In this document: piece by piece, positions 11,354 through 22,858 of the stretch
Layout: each line of letters begins with the position of its first letter
Numbering within the stretch: the stretch's first letter is position 1
Source: Exophiala sp. HKRS030
Taxonomy: Eukaryota > Ascomycota > Eurotiomycetes > Chaetothyriales > Herpotrichiellaceae
NCBI GenBank assembly: GCA_023897205.1
Contig: JAHWDD010000003.1
Span: forward strand, 5,893,665 to 5,957,664
Reading direction: 5' to 3'
DNA length: 64,000 nucleotides
Made by a program: the position numbers and the translations under genes
Notes under the pieces: model-generated
Databases searched by the model: none
Seen by the model: the letters and a program-made list of their open reading frames with translations, nothing else
What the model was told of the DNA's origin: nothing

Positions 11354-13421
11354 GAGCCAGCTAATGTGAATAGTGAAGAGGCTAGAGAGATAGTGGCAAT
11401 ACAAGAGTTGTATTAGCCGTGACTAGCCAACCTTGGAATGTTTTTGGTAAATGGCGAGGTTGATTCTGAGCATTTAGTCGGACGCCAAGAGTCCAGTAAT
11501 CCGCCTTTCCTCTCTGGGACATTGGTCTCTGAGTCTTTGCAAACCAAACCTGCATCGTGCCTGCCAGGCAAGCCTGCTTCCAGGTGCCTGCATGATCGAC
11601 AGTCGCCGGGTCGAGACTCCACGCGGGTCGCTCCTGCAGCCTTTAGAAGTGTTCGTGGTTCCTCAACTCCTTTCCTTGGCATCGGTTTCACTTCTGAAGC
11701 ACTTGTAACTAAGCCGCACATTGTCGCCCTACCAGTTCAAATCATCAACCTTCACAATCCATGAACTTCAAAATGATCAGTTACACGTCTAAAGGTCACT
11801 ACTATTGTATAGTAATGCCCTCGATTAACTTCCATTAGTGGAGGTTCATCATCTTTTTCATGCCGCCGCGTGCCAATCAGATCCAGTGCTTCAGATCACT
11901 GTCAAGCGACCGACTGCTCATCATTGCATACCCTTTGACCTGGTCTTAATCATCCTATTTCCTGCTAACTACTCACATCCGTCTTCTCCCCGTTTATCCC
12001 GTCATGCAGCTATCTTCACTATATACTATATAGGCAATTAAATCGATACGTCTTTCCCACCAGACCTTTCCATTAGTTGGGGGCTGAAACATCGCCTCAC
12101 CAAGGTAGGCTACTCGTTCTCGCCCACTTCAAGTGGTAGAATATCGGGTACAATGCTACCTACCTGCCATGGCCCGTGGCCTGCCGTTTTTCTGTTCATC
12201 AGACTCGGGTCCCGGCTTTACCACACCGACACTCGTCATCACCACCTCGCAAGTCAATCCTACTAAATAAGTGATCCACATTGCCGCCATGCCAACTGGA
12301 ACCGGGAAAATCATGCCAGCTAATAGATATCATCATGCTCAAGACCAATATGAGCCTTCTTCGGTCTTTCCCAGAATCAAATACTCTGGAGGCTGCGCTG
12401 ATATGGCTTCCTCTTAACAATAGCTTTTGCTCTTGTAGGGTTTCCACCAGTCGTCAAAATGGAAACATCGACGGCACGACTTGAGCAATGATACTGACTC
12501 TGTGGCCCACTATTCCTGAAAAGGGGGTATTGACAGTGCGTTATTCAAGGCGTCTAGCCCAAACACACGTGTTCCAGAAGCGGCGCACAGTCCTTATCCA
12601 ACCCTTCCCCATCCCGCCCTGCCAGGCTGCCTCGAGAGTTGGACATCAATTTGCCGAGAAGAATCTCCATTATTGTCTTCCACCTCCCGAATTATGGAAC
12701 ACTAACAATGCATCCATTAATTCCAAGACACCGCCGTTCTTGAATAGGTCTGTTTTCGATTGCATGATGTAGCAGGCCTGACTTGGGGTCGACGCAGGAT
12801 CCGACTTCCGAGCATCCTAATCAAGCCCGGTTCCTGTTCAGCTGTCTTCACCACCAATGGAAATGATTTCTCTGATCTCCTATGGAAGTGCAGCCCTCCA
12901 ATCACCATACCTAAGCACTATGATTCAACAACCATTCCCTTGTTCGTCTGTATGGGAACTGGCTGTCAGTGCTTAGTTCCATGACCCATGGAGTTCTGGA
13001 TGCATGGCAATCCTTTGCCGTTCTTGACCGTCTTGCACACCAACCATTAATCAGCATCAATTCCAGGACCCACGGACACTGATCCACGAGCTCCATCTGG
13101 CCCCTCGATTTTCCAAGGATGCTCGTGGCACTCACCTATAATTGCCTCCTTGTGCAAGCTTGACTTCGGAATCATAGGCAATCTCTTTCGCGAACCCCTC
13201 AATTCACAGCCGTATAATCGCAGCATTTCTAATGGTGGACGTTGTTTGTTATAGCGAAAAGTTCACCATTTGTGGGGACTTGCGACTAGCAGGTCTATTG
13301 ACAAAGGTTCAGACTGGTTCTACCGTCCAAAGAATTCATGGCTGCCGGGGAATCACCTCGACCATCACTCAATGTCTAAGTCATCGACGGCGCAGCTCTC
13401 AGGCTTCATGAAATCACAATC

Positions 13422-15256
13422 ATGTCGAAATACCCACATAGGCACCGACCAGCACAACCAAAGGAGGAACAATCTCCTGAAGTAGCCTTACCAAAACCTC
13501 AAAAGCGATTCCAATTCATTGACAACAGCAATGTTTCCTCACGCGGCAAAACCTCGACAGAAGTGCGGCGTCATGTGATGCAGGAGTATATGCGCGAAAA
13601 ACGATGGGAATCTCGTTCTCAGGATGAAGCTCGTTCGGAGTTGCCACTTGAAAGTCAACGTAGACGGAAAAAACGCAACACACAACCAGGCCCAGTCAGC
13701 AAAGCCTCTCAGGCCTCATCGGAGGCATCTTCATCAGATTCAAAGTACAAGCCGAGCAAGAGCGTCAGTTCATCCACTTGCAAAACTCGGGCTTTAATGA
13801 CAGTCGATGCCCTTGCATGTCGTGAGGTTCTGCCAAAGCCGACATCTGGACGCTCGTCCCGGAATTTTATAGTCGCACCAAATACGTTCGCCAGACTCGC
13901 TGAAGCAATTCAAAGCATGCATTTCACGACCCCTCGAGCAAGAAACCCGACCAACCAATGTCGCCACGGAGCCGCATGAGTTTCTACAAAGCTCTGGCAC
14001 ATCCTTTTTCTGATCCTCGATCGATCTTAAGTGCAGCTCGAACTGATCCTTTTGATGTGTTGCCAATTCGACTAAGCACGGAGGATATGGAACTGTTCGA
14101 TTTTTATGTTCACGTTATGCCGATATACTCCTTGGGCTTCGAGCGACATAACCCGTATGCCCGCACGTGGTATCTATCTGTGCTGATCCCTGAGGCGATG
14201 AAGGGAGCTACATGTTTCCAGAACATGATTCTTGTACATGCTGCTAAGGCCAAAGCGAAGTTGTATGGCGCGTCGGCACGCAAGTTGGTTGTTGCGCATG
14301 AGAATAGAGCATCTCGGTTGCTCCAGCACCAACAAGAAATGGCCCCGCATGATATATCGAATGCTTCGATCTCTGCGATGATCTCAGCCGCGACACTTGA
14401 AGACATGAATCCCTCCCTTGACCGACGAAGACTTGGCCGGTTACATTGGCAAGTTGCACTTCAAAAGATCCAGAACCGAGGTGGACTTATGTCACTAGCA
14501 CAAGAGAACGGATTGCCAGCGTTAATACACTGGTCTGACTATACATCCTCGGGCTACGACACGCATACTTTGAAGTTTGATCTGGCTCATTGGCAGTTGT
14601 CTTCACGCGGGAATGACAGTCGAGTCGATGCAGCGGCCAAGGAAATGGTCATGCAAGAGTTTTCGGAATTCATGGCCTTCCTCAAATATGCCGAGAGAAA
14701 TGCGGCCAAGCAAGCAGGAGTAGGAAACAGCCTTGGTGGAAGGCGAAAATGGCGACTAAGAGTGTCAGCATTCACTCCCGGGCAGCCATTATACAATCTC
14801 GTTGCCGGGTCCCCAGGTCTTCGGTACGCCAAGTCGGGACAATTCAAGCAGAGTATCTGTCGTTTGGCATCGTTGATGACTCTGAATGTAGCACTATTGC
14901 ACTTCGGAGATTCTCCAGCGTTGACGGACAAATTTCTGACCAAGCTCCTCGAGATGATCAAAAAGTACGGCTTGGACCAGCAACTTTCACACGAGGCACT
15001 GGTGCAGATTCTCCTGAGTGACAGGCAGTCTGATGGGAGACAGCGTCAGAAGAGACACTGGATGGTGGGCCGTATGCTCGACGTGGCCAAGCGATTGTCG
15101 AAGACCAATTTTGAGAAATTGAACAATTTGCTTTTGAGCTTTCTCACACTGGACGTGAGCAAAGGGCGGCTGGTTGAGGACTGGGGGCAGGAACTTCATG
15201 ACGAGGTCTCGCAGGCACCACTGGTCAGCTACCAGTCAAGATTTATGACGGAATGA
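13422..15256 (+). CDS. Fungal-specific transcription factor domain protein (apparent frameshift)
   Basis: Two overlapping frames (13422-13979 and 13958-15256) together look like one protein of about 610 residues. The first has the N-terminal signature of the fungal_trans_2-type regulator family that lacks a Zn2Cys6 cluster. It reads FQFIDNSNVSSRGKTSTEV followed by RRHVMQEYMREKR, then a basic RRRKKRNTQPGP segment. The second carries the helical middle region typical of these proteins, including DPFDVLPIRLS and a helix-rich body. The frame drops back by one base somewhere in 13904-13979. No GT-AG intron fits that stretch, whereas one extra base in the CCCC at 13930-13933 would join the frames. 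No enzyme or DNA-binding motif beyond this is visible. The targets are unknown. Two separate genes are possible but less likely. Confidence 0.65.
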
Positions 15257-17536
15257 GTGGGTGCAAATATGGTGGAGCAGAGATGAAGTGTATATATAGG
15301 TGGGTAGGTGGGTAGGCCGGTGTGCAATTATGATGTCGGATTCGAAGGGGAATTATGCATGACTGCATGCCTCGAGAGCAGACGAGATGGGAGAATGTAA
15401 AAGCAATGCAATGCGCCATAGCATCCAGGCCGTGGAGATTGATGCCAATGGCCAAAAGACTCTTGCCAAGAGAAGTTATATCGCAAAAGTCCAAGACACG
15501 TGCACAAAAACCCCGTGGTTGCTCATCTAGCTCCATACGATGACGCTGACGATATGAGTGAGTCAAAGGGGTGAGGATGGACTACGGAGGCAAAGAATAA
15601 TGGATCATGGATATCATTATACAGTAGGTCATGTTCCAACCCCGCGTCTTGGGCGATTCTTGAACAAGCCTTGACTCTTGAATCCATTTTATTTAGTCTC
15701 CTTGTGTCTGGAACTGTAGATCCCAGATCTTTGCAAACGAGGCCACCAGAGGGAGGGCCAGAGGAAGCAGGGGGATTTAATCTTCACCCGTTCCCAACCC
15801 CATGAGATGCGCATTATTGTTTATTCACCATATCCCCTAATCGTCGACATGCAGCCTTGTGGCGTAGAAGAAATACGGGCTAGTAGTACATACTCTGTAC
15901 GTAGTAGGGAGATATTTGCTTTCAGAAAAAAATGCATACGTGTACTCCGTACATCCCTACTCCACGTGCAGGGCGGGCGATCGAATAAATGGGCACAAAT
16001 GGGCTGTTTTGAGCGGTGGCTTGCATAATTCCCAGGATTGGCAGTGGGGTTTTTTGGGGAGGGTCCTTACAGTACGCTCCGTAGAGTACTCCGTGGTTCT
16101 TTAGGAGCGAGATAGTGGTACATCCCGAGGAATGGAAATATAAGGGACAGGTACGGAGTACATAGTATGTACAGTAGGTAATTTGTTGAGAGCGGTAGAG
16201 AGCGGACAGTTGCACGCCCCCCCAAGGCCGTTTCGCCATGCCCCTTGACGTCTTTCGGTCGGGGCCTCGGTGTCGGAGTTAAGTCTTGATCTAACCAACA
16301 TCACTAACCAACTAAGTGGTTAGTTGGCCTATAACGAGCGAGGATGCGATTGGCGGTTCTGCGAGTCGGGGAGGTTACAGCCTATGTACAGTACCTAACG
16401 GAGTCCCTAACGGAGTACTCCTACAGACAGGAAAGGTAGTCCATGGCATCTCGGTGATATTGGGCGTGGCGATGCCACCTGAAGAATGAGGGTTTTCTGC
16501 ACAATGTATATATGCTGGACTGATCCCATGTCCTTTGCATTGGTGTACTTGAAGTTACTCCATGTAACAAGACACTGGATGTGGTCGGACTAAAGGGAGA
16601 GAAGATACCGCCCGGAGATGCCCATTGGGCGGCGGTTCCGTGGAACGACGAGTGCAAAGAATACCGTACACACCGTACCAGGTACTTACTCAAGGCTGTG
16701 TGGCTGCTTTAATGCCCATGTCTCGACTAGTAAACTAAGTGACTCGAAGCATCTTTCCCGTACGGAACACTTACTTGAACCCGTGCCACCGCCTCTCGCT
16801 CTTTGAAATTCTGAATTCGTCCTGGAACCAGGAAACGTGTTGACTGCCTACCCAGGCATCTCCGCCGTGCGGAAATAGCTGCGGAGTCCCGGGAATTGAT
16901 TCGTCGATAGGCGAGGGATCCAGGCGTCGCCAGGTTAAGAGGCTCGCAGGCATCTGACAGGCTAGCAGGGACGATGCCAAAGTCAATATGCTGCGATCGG
17001 CATATTCCCACCAGTTATAGTGGAGGCACGTTGACTATTGCGTCGTACATCGCATCGGCGACAGGCTGGAAAAGTTGTAACCAGACTTGCATCCCTTTCA
17101 CCATCCAGACAGATTTTTGACTCATGCTACAAGACTGGAACTGCCTAAAACAGTAAAGTTGGGCCTTGTGTGAATTCAAGTCCCTTACAAACGGGACCCA
17201 AACTGATAGGAACTAGAGGTTAGAGCCTAACTACTCCGTCCTTAAGAGGTGCCTAACTACGTACTTGGCTAGTTAAAGAACCAACCAGAGACCGACAGCT
17301 ACAGGCTTCAGGGCCTCCCCATTAGGGAACCAATCCCCTAAATCCTTTCGGCCTTTGAGTCTTCAGGCACTTTATCTCCATTCTGGCGTAACCCCATCAA
17401 GCAAGCCGAGAGGCGCAATTATGACGCATCGATGCATCCTCTAGCTACTGGAACTATCGTCGCAGACGCCCTTCGTAAATAAAAGATACGAAGCCTTAGG
17501 TAACCCCCGTGCCCCCCCAGTGCCCCCCTTGCCCCA

Positions 17537-17568
17537 TGCCCTCGTGCCCTCGTGCCCTCGTGCCCTCA
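17537..17568. repeat. TGCCCTCG x4 tandem repeat
   Basis: About four copies of an 8-bp unit lie in intergenic DNA, directly after C-rich sequence. Confidence 0.8.
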
Positions 17569-17894
17569 TATCCGTCGGCCCAGTTGCACATTCAGCATAG
17601 TGGCTAATATTCAACATAGCGCAACAATCCTCCTCCAACTCGTAATTTTGACATGGGAGCACCTAGGGAAAGTACTTCAGGTAGTTCACCATTATCCATG
17701 ACACAGAATTTCCATGACTGAACTTTTTCTTTTTCTTTTCTTTTCTTCCTCTTCAATCAATCGCTCCCATGCCATCACTTGTCAGAAACATAATTCACAA
17801 TTGCGACTTTAATCTGTGGCTCTCCAAAACTTCTTCAGTCCCCATTACAAATTCCCGCCACTTTGGGAGGGCCAGTGCGGGGTTCATCTTCTCC

Positions 17895-17962
17895 GATTCC
17901 GATTTCGATTCCAATTGCAATCCCAATTCTGATTCTGACTCTAATTCTGGCTCTGGCTCTTT
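17895..17962. repeat. Degenerate GATTCN hexamer repeat
   Basis: A run of diverged 6-bp units (GATTCC, GATTTC, AATTGC, GATTCT and similar) ends in CTGGCTCTGGCTCT. It lies about 240 bases upstream of the start of the Zn2Cys6 gene. Confidence 0.7.
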
Positions 17963-18199
17963 TTGACCACCGACCACTGACCACTGACCACTCACTACCT
18001 ACGTATGACCTTGACCCAAGAACCACAATCCCCGTGTCAATCACTGCCTTGTCCATCACGTTTTTCCCTCATACATCTCCGGTCGTCGGAACTTGACTCT
18101 TTTGTTCTTTCATTGTCGCCTGGACTCATGGGCGCGCAACAGCGCCAATTGTTCTTCGACCATTTCAAACCAGGCATTTAATTCAACCTACTACTAGCC

Positions 18200-21100
18200 A
18201 TGGGAGACCAAGACATCAAGACAAGTCAGTCTCCCCATGCCAATGACGACAAGGCAATACGAGATTCGTCCACAGCCCAACAGAATGATGCCTCAGGCAC
18301 GAACGATCATCAACCGTCAGATTCTCGTCCCGGATCACCTTCTGGCGATTCACAGGATGAATCAACCCAGAAATCAAGCGTGCCTTTACAAAAACGACGA
18401 AGAGTAACTAGAGCCTGTGACGAATGTCGCCGGAAAAAGATAAAGTGCGACGGCAAGCAACCATGTACCCATTGTACAGTCTATAGTTATGGTACAGTAC
18501 TCGATCCGCTAACTGTCTTCCAATCGATTTTTTCTAACCACCACTGACCCACAGAATGCACATACGATCAACCCTCCAACCGCCGGAGGAATCCGGCTCC
18601 TCAGTACATTGAAGCCCTCGAACAGAGACTACAAAAGGCCGAAGCAATCTTGCGCTCCGTCCTTCCCGGACTTGATTTGGATGATCCCAAATTCGACACG
18701 CGCACAGTGGAGCAAATAGTCGATGCCTCCAAAGCAAGTGCGCCAGCGCCAAATCCAAAGAAAGCCCCTTGTGACGCCAACAAATCCGAAGACGACGCCC
18801 AAATTCAAACCATGATCGATCGAACCGGTTCTCTGGATCTAGATGACTCTGGAAACTGGGATTTTCGTGGTCATTCGTCGGGTTATGTCTTCATGAGAAA
18901 ATTCAGGGCTCAATTTGGAGACGGCTATCTCGCCGACTCAAAGGCTGCAGCGGCCAAGAATCGGACAAAAGCTCACATTCTCGAATCTCCAAGATCTGCT
19001 AATTCCTCACCCTACGATTTTAATTTGCCTGGTCCTGTCGATCTGCCTCGCAGGGAAGTCGCAATCGAATTGTGTCGCAATACCATTGACGACTGCTGTG
19101 CTTTGATGCGGCCCATTCATCGACCGACCTTTTTCAAGCGTTTACATTCACTCTATGATACCGAACCCGAGCAGTATAACAACAGCCATGTTCAATTCTT
19201 ACCGCTTCTATACGTCGTCATGGCTGTCGGATGCATGTTCTCGAAACCTGAGAACGAGTACACCATGCTAGACATCAAAGGCTACAAGGAAGCCATGGAA
19301 CAAGGGTATGTGCCTGAAACCAAGTCAACATACTATTGTCTAATTGCCCTCCAGATACCAATATTTCAACATAGCCAAGCAAATGCTCGACATCACCGAT
19401 TGTCGCGATTTGATGTCTTTACAGGCCGTTTTGTTTATGATCTTATTCCTTCAATCTTCAGCCAAACTCCCTACTTGTTACGCATACGTTGGAATCGCAA
19501 TGCGAGGCTGTTGTCGCCTTGGACTGCATCGCAATATTCCAAACAAATTCAACCCAATTGAAGCCGAGGAAAGAAAAAGAATCTTCTGGTTGGTGAGGAA
19601 GCTCGATTCATACGTCGGGGCCGTGCTCGGACTTCCACAGATGTTGAGTGATGACGATATCGATCAAGAATATCCCATGGAGGTAGATGATGAATACATC
19701 ACGAGTGAGGGTATTCGACCAATGCCTGCAGGCACCTTTTGCTTACTCCGTGCCACCAACGCTCATACCAAACTTACAAACGCTCTTCGTAAAGTGGTAC
19801 GCTATATATATCCGATTAAGGAAATGGCGGAAAATCCAAACGAAAAGCGGTACAGCATTAGCCATCGAAGAATTCGCGAACTTGAACGAGAGTTGCAAAC
19901 GTGGATGGACGAGTTACCTATGGAATTGCGTCCCTCGGATAACGCCAACAGGGATTTATCAAGGTTGGTGGTGCTACAAAACCAAAAAGAGTGTCTCTAA
20001 CCATTTCTAGGGTCCAACAACTTCTACGCATATCATACGCCCATGTTCAGATGATGATATACCGACCCTTTATCCATTATGTCTCGCAATCCTGTCAATC
20101 CAAGAATATTGACAAACGCAGTTTCGCATGCGCCGCTGCGTGCATAAGTGTCGCGAGAAACATTGTACATATCACGAGCGAGATGAAGAGACGAGGTCTG
20201 CTTGGTGGTTCTTACTGGTTTGTCATGTACACGACATATTTCGCGATTTTGTCTCTTGTATATTATGTCATCGAAAATCCCAATAGCCCTACCAGTCAAG
20301 ATATCCTCAGAGATGCCGTCGAAGGGAGAGACACATTGGCGAGTCTCGCGAGACGGAGCATGGCAGCAGATCGATGTACAGCCAGTTTGACTGTAAGTGG
20401 CCTTCTGCATGCCTTAAATCCAAATGTCCCTTGTACTGATTCCGATCGCAGAGTTTGTTCGACGTTCTGCCAGAGAGATTAAAGGAAAAGAGAAACTCTC
20501 TGAAACCCACACCGAGCACTTCTCGAAAGCGACCTCCTCCAGCCGCTACCGATGAAAACCTCAACACCTCACAGAGCAATATTCCCACACCAAACAGCCT
20601 TCGCGATAACATGGGCACGCCACTTCGTGCCCGAACCTTTCCCGCCGATTTTCTTGCAAAATTGGCCAAACGCAATTCCATGCCAGATTCAAACCCATTC
20701 ATCAGCTATGGAGAAGGAGCGGCCCACGTTCCTCAGATTGTTGGATTTGCTAGCCCTTCTACCGCCTCACCTCTCTCATCAGGATTCGACTATACACCAC
20801 ACCTGGGTAATGCACAACTCCCAGACTTGAAAAACGTCATGTTCCCCAGTGACAATCCCTTCGCATATCCAAATCAGCCGATCAGCACACTCGAATCATC
20901 CGGTGACGGCCAGTTTTTGTTCCCGGATCACAGTATGAACAGTTTCGATAACTTTCCAGCAGCAACCGGAGTAACATCAGCGCCAAACGAACAGAATATC
21001 TATGACACGCCTGCTCTAGACGGCTCAGGATCTCTACTTCACAATCAGCAACAGCAGCAACCGACACCTACGCTACCACAGGATTTTGACTATGACTATT

Positions 21101-21558
21101 CGTTCAACCGCTCTCTGAACGAACCCTCGAGCTTAATGCAACCGTATGGCGGACAAGCTGGACAATTTGGCGCCTCATTAACGGATATGCTGATGCAGAA
21201 CTCCGTCGGCACGGAGTCGGGCCAATTTAATCTCAATAATATCCCATCACATGCTCAGTCACAGAGTCAGGGTCAAGGTCAGAGCGGTATGATGGGAATG
21301 GGAGATCTGACTAATAGTGCACCCGCAACCGACGGCGGTCTCCTCTCGGACGAGCAATACTGGGACCACTTGCAAAAAGTCGATATGACCGGAGCCGGAG
21401 CTGGAACTGCAGGATCAGGAGGTGCAAGTCTCAAATCGGGTTTTGGAGCTGGGAGCAACGATGGCTACAATAACGGCAGTGGGATGAATGATATATTCAC
21501 ATCCGATGGTTGGTTGCCTTCGTGGGAGCAGGCGTACGCATCGAATCCGCAGCAGTGA
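18200..21558 (+). CDS. Zn(II)2Cys6 transcription factor with fungal_trans domain (1046 aa)
   Basis: Exons are 18200-18491, 18555-19305, 19355-19963, 20011-20392 and 20452-21558. All phases agree and give 1046 residues. The DNA-binding domain is a perfect CX2CX6CX5CX2CX6C starting at Cys73 ([12 protein letters not shown], then CTHC); intron 1 splits it just before the last Cys. A linker and coiled-coil dimerisation segment ([20 protein letters not shown]) follow. The middle homology region contains [24 protein letters not shown] and [17 protein letters not shown]. The C-terminal third is Gln/Ser/Gly-rich and activation-like. The finger and linker remind me of the COL-26/BglR group of carbon-metabolism regulators, but this is memory-based and unverified. 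It should act in the nucleus as a dimer on CGG-type half-sites. Confidence 0.88.
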
Positions 21559-22858
21559 TATCTCGGTCTCAGAAGGGAGTTGGTTGATTTGATGGACAGT
21601 GAAAACACGGTCACAGGAATCAGGGATCCACGGATGCAAACGGTGGCGATCTTGGAGACGACTTATAAATGAGCTTGGATTTTCGGGATTGACGACTTTT
21701 TGCGCATTGGAATGGAATGGTGGAATAGGAAATAGGAGACAAGAGACAGGAGCCTGGGAAAAGGAAATATGGAACAGGGGAACGAAGGTGGTCTAACGAA
21801 AGACCATGCTTAGCCATGATGAAGCATTTTACAAGCGCAATGGTACCTCGGACCAACAGTTCGTACATAATACTTGTTGCGCAGATTGGTGTACCGCAAA
21901 TCCATGCATGGTGTCGCTGGCGGCTGGGTACATGAATGGAATGTCACACTTAGACTTTATATTTTGATCATAATATTCAAAACCTTCATCAGCACCAGCG
22001 GGAGCGCCACTTTGTCAGGATAGTCGCTTGAACAACAACACCGCATTATATAGGCATTAGTCCAACGACACGTACCATTTGCTACGATGCGTTCCATCGT
22101 TAGCCAGCCTGCCCACGAAGCCTAAGGGATCTGGTTCCACGCCTGGCTATAAAGGTATCTTGCTTCTTTCCATATGCTTAGTCACAGTAATTTATCCTAG
22201 GGTCTAATCTACAACGACTGGCATTATGTCACAGCCTTGATACTCACCACGACGGCTTTGAGGTAAGCTTTGTCCTTGCTGTTTTTGAGATACTCAGTTA
22301 CTTCACTAAATTTGACGAGCACGGATGACTCTATAGGACAAGGAGGGCAAAACCCACTCGAGACTCACGTGACGTGGGCGCTCCCGTGCCGGACCGCATA
22401 TAAACACTCCCATATCCCTCGCTCTCTTCCTCACCTTCAATCCACCACCAACGTGAAGGTCGCGCTCGACCCTGTACCTCTCGTCTTGGTCCGCCCTTAA
22501 ATCGACGATCAAGGTTCTATATCTTCATTTCTCCGCTTATTTCGACCCATAAACTCTGATCGACGCTGCTCATCGACAGCTAGACGCTACGAACTAAAGC
22601 TATAGAAGGAAACAGAGCCAGTTTCGACATTGGAGCTTGTCGGTGAACGGTGACACCACTCTGTAGGACGGAGTGAGGACCTAGGTACGTGCCGGATGCT
22701 AAGGTCAAATCCAGAGTGTCTTTGTGCGGATCCGTACGAAAACAGTCCTAGTAAAGGCAAATGTGAAGATACTGGTCGTCACCCAAGTCTTCTATCGCTA
22801 ATATATCCTGTAAGCCACAAAAGGTCAAAGCACTGCTAGAGGCAGTACCAATGTGATC
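21559..22858. other. Intergenic region with promoter of the second Zn2Cys6 factor
   Basis: About 1.3 kb between two same-strand regulators. It holds a CACGTG/ACGTGG composite at 22364-22378 and a TATAAAC box at 22399-22405, followed by C/T-rich leader sequence. No coding region is supported. Confidence 0.5.
22364..22405 (+). promoter_or_regulatory. Putative promoter: CACGTG/ACGTGG boxes and TATA
   Basis: The palindrome TCACGTGA overlaps a second ACGTGG core, and TATAAAC follows about 20 bases later. The spacing is promoter-like, about 450 bases upstream of the next start codon. A long 5' leader is implied if this is the promoter used. Confidence 0.35.

Larger units (their letters stand above)
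15257..18199. other. Gene-poor intergenic region rich in short repeats
   Basis: About 2.9 kb without a supportable gene lies upstream of the large Zn2Cys6 factor. It contains clustered TACTCCGTA-type motifs (15943-15952, 16073-16095, 16151-16161 and 16409-16419), an 8-bp tandem repeat and a GATTCN-type microsatellite. The 3' part, with C/T-rich stretches near 17725-17760, is the likely promoter and leader of the downstream factor. Confidence 0.55.

Noticed and set aside
11438..11764. 108-codon plus-strand ORF
   Set aside because: No family features, and a similar-sized open frame lies on the other strand; typical of random open frames.
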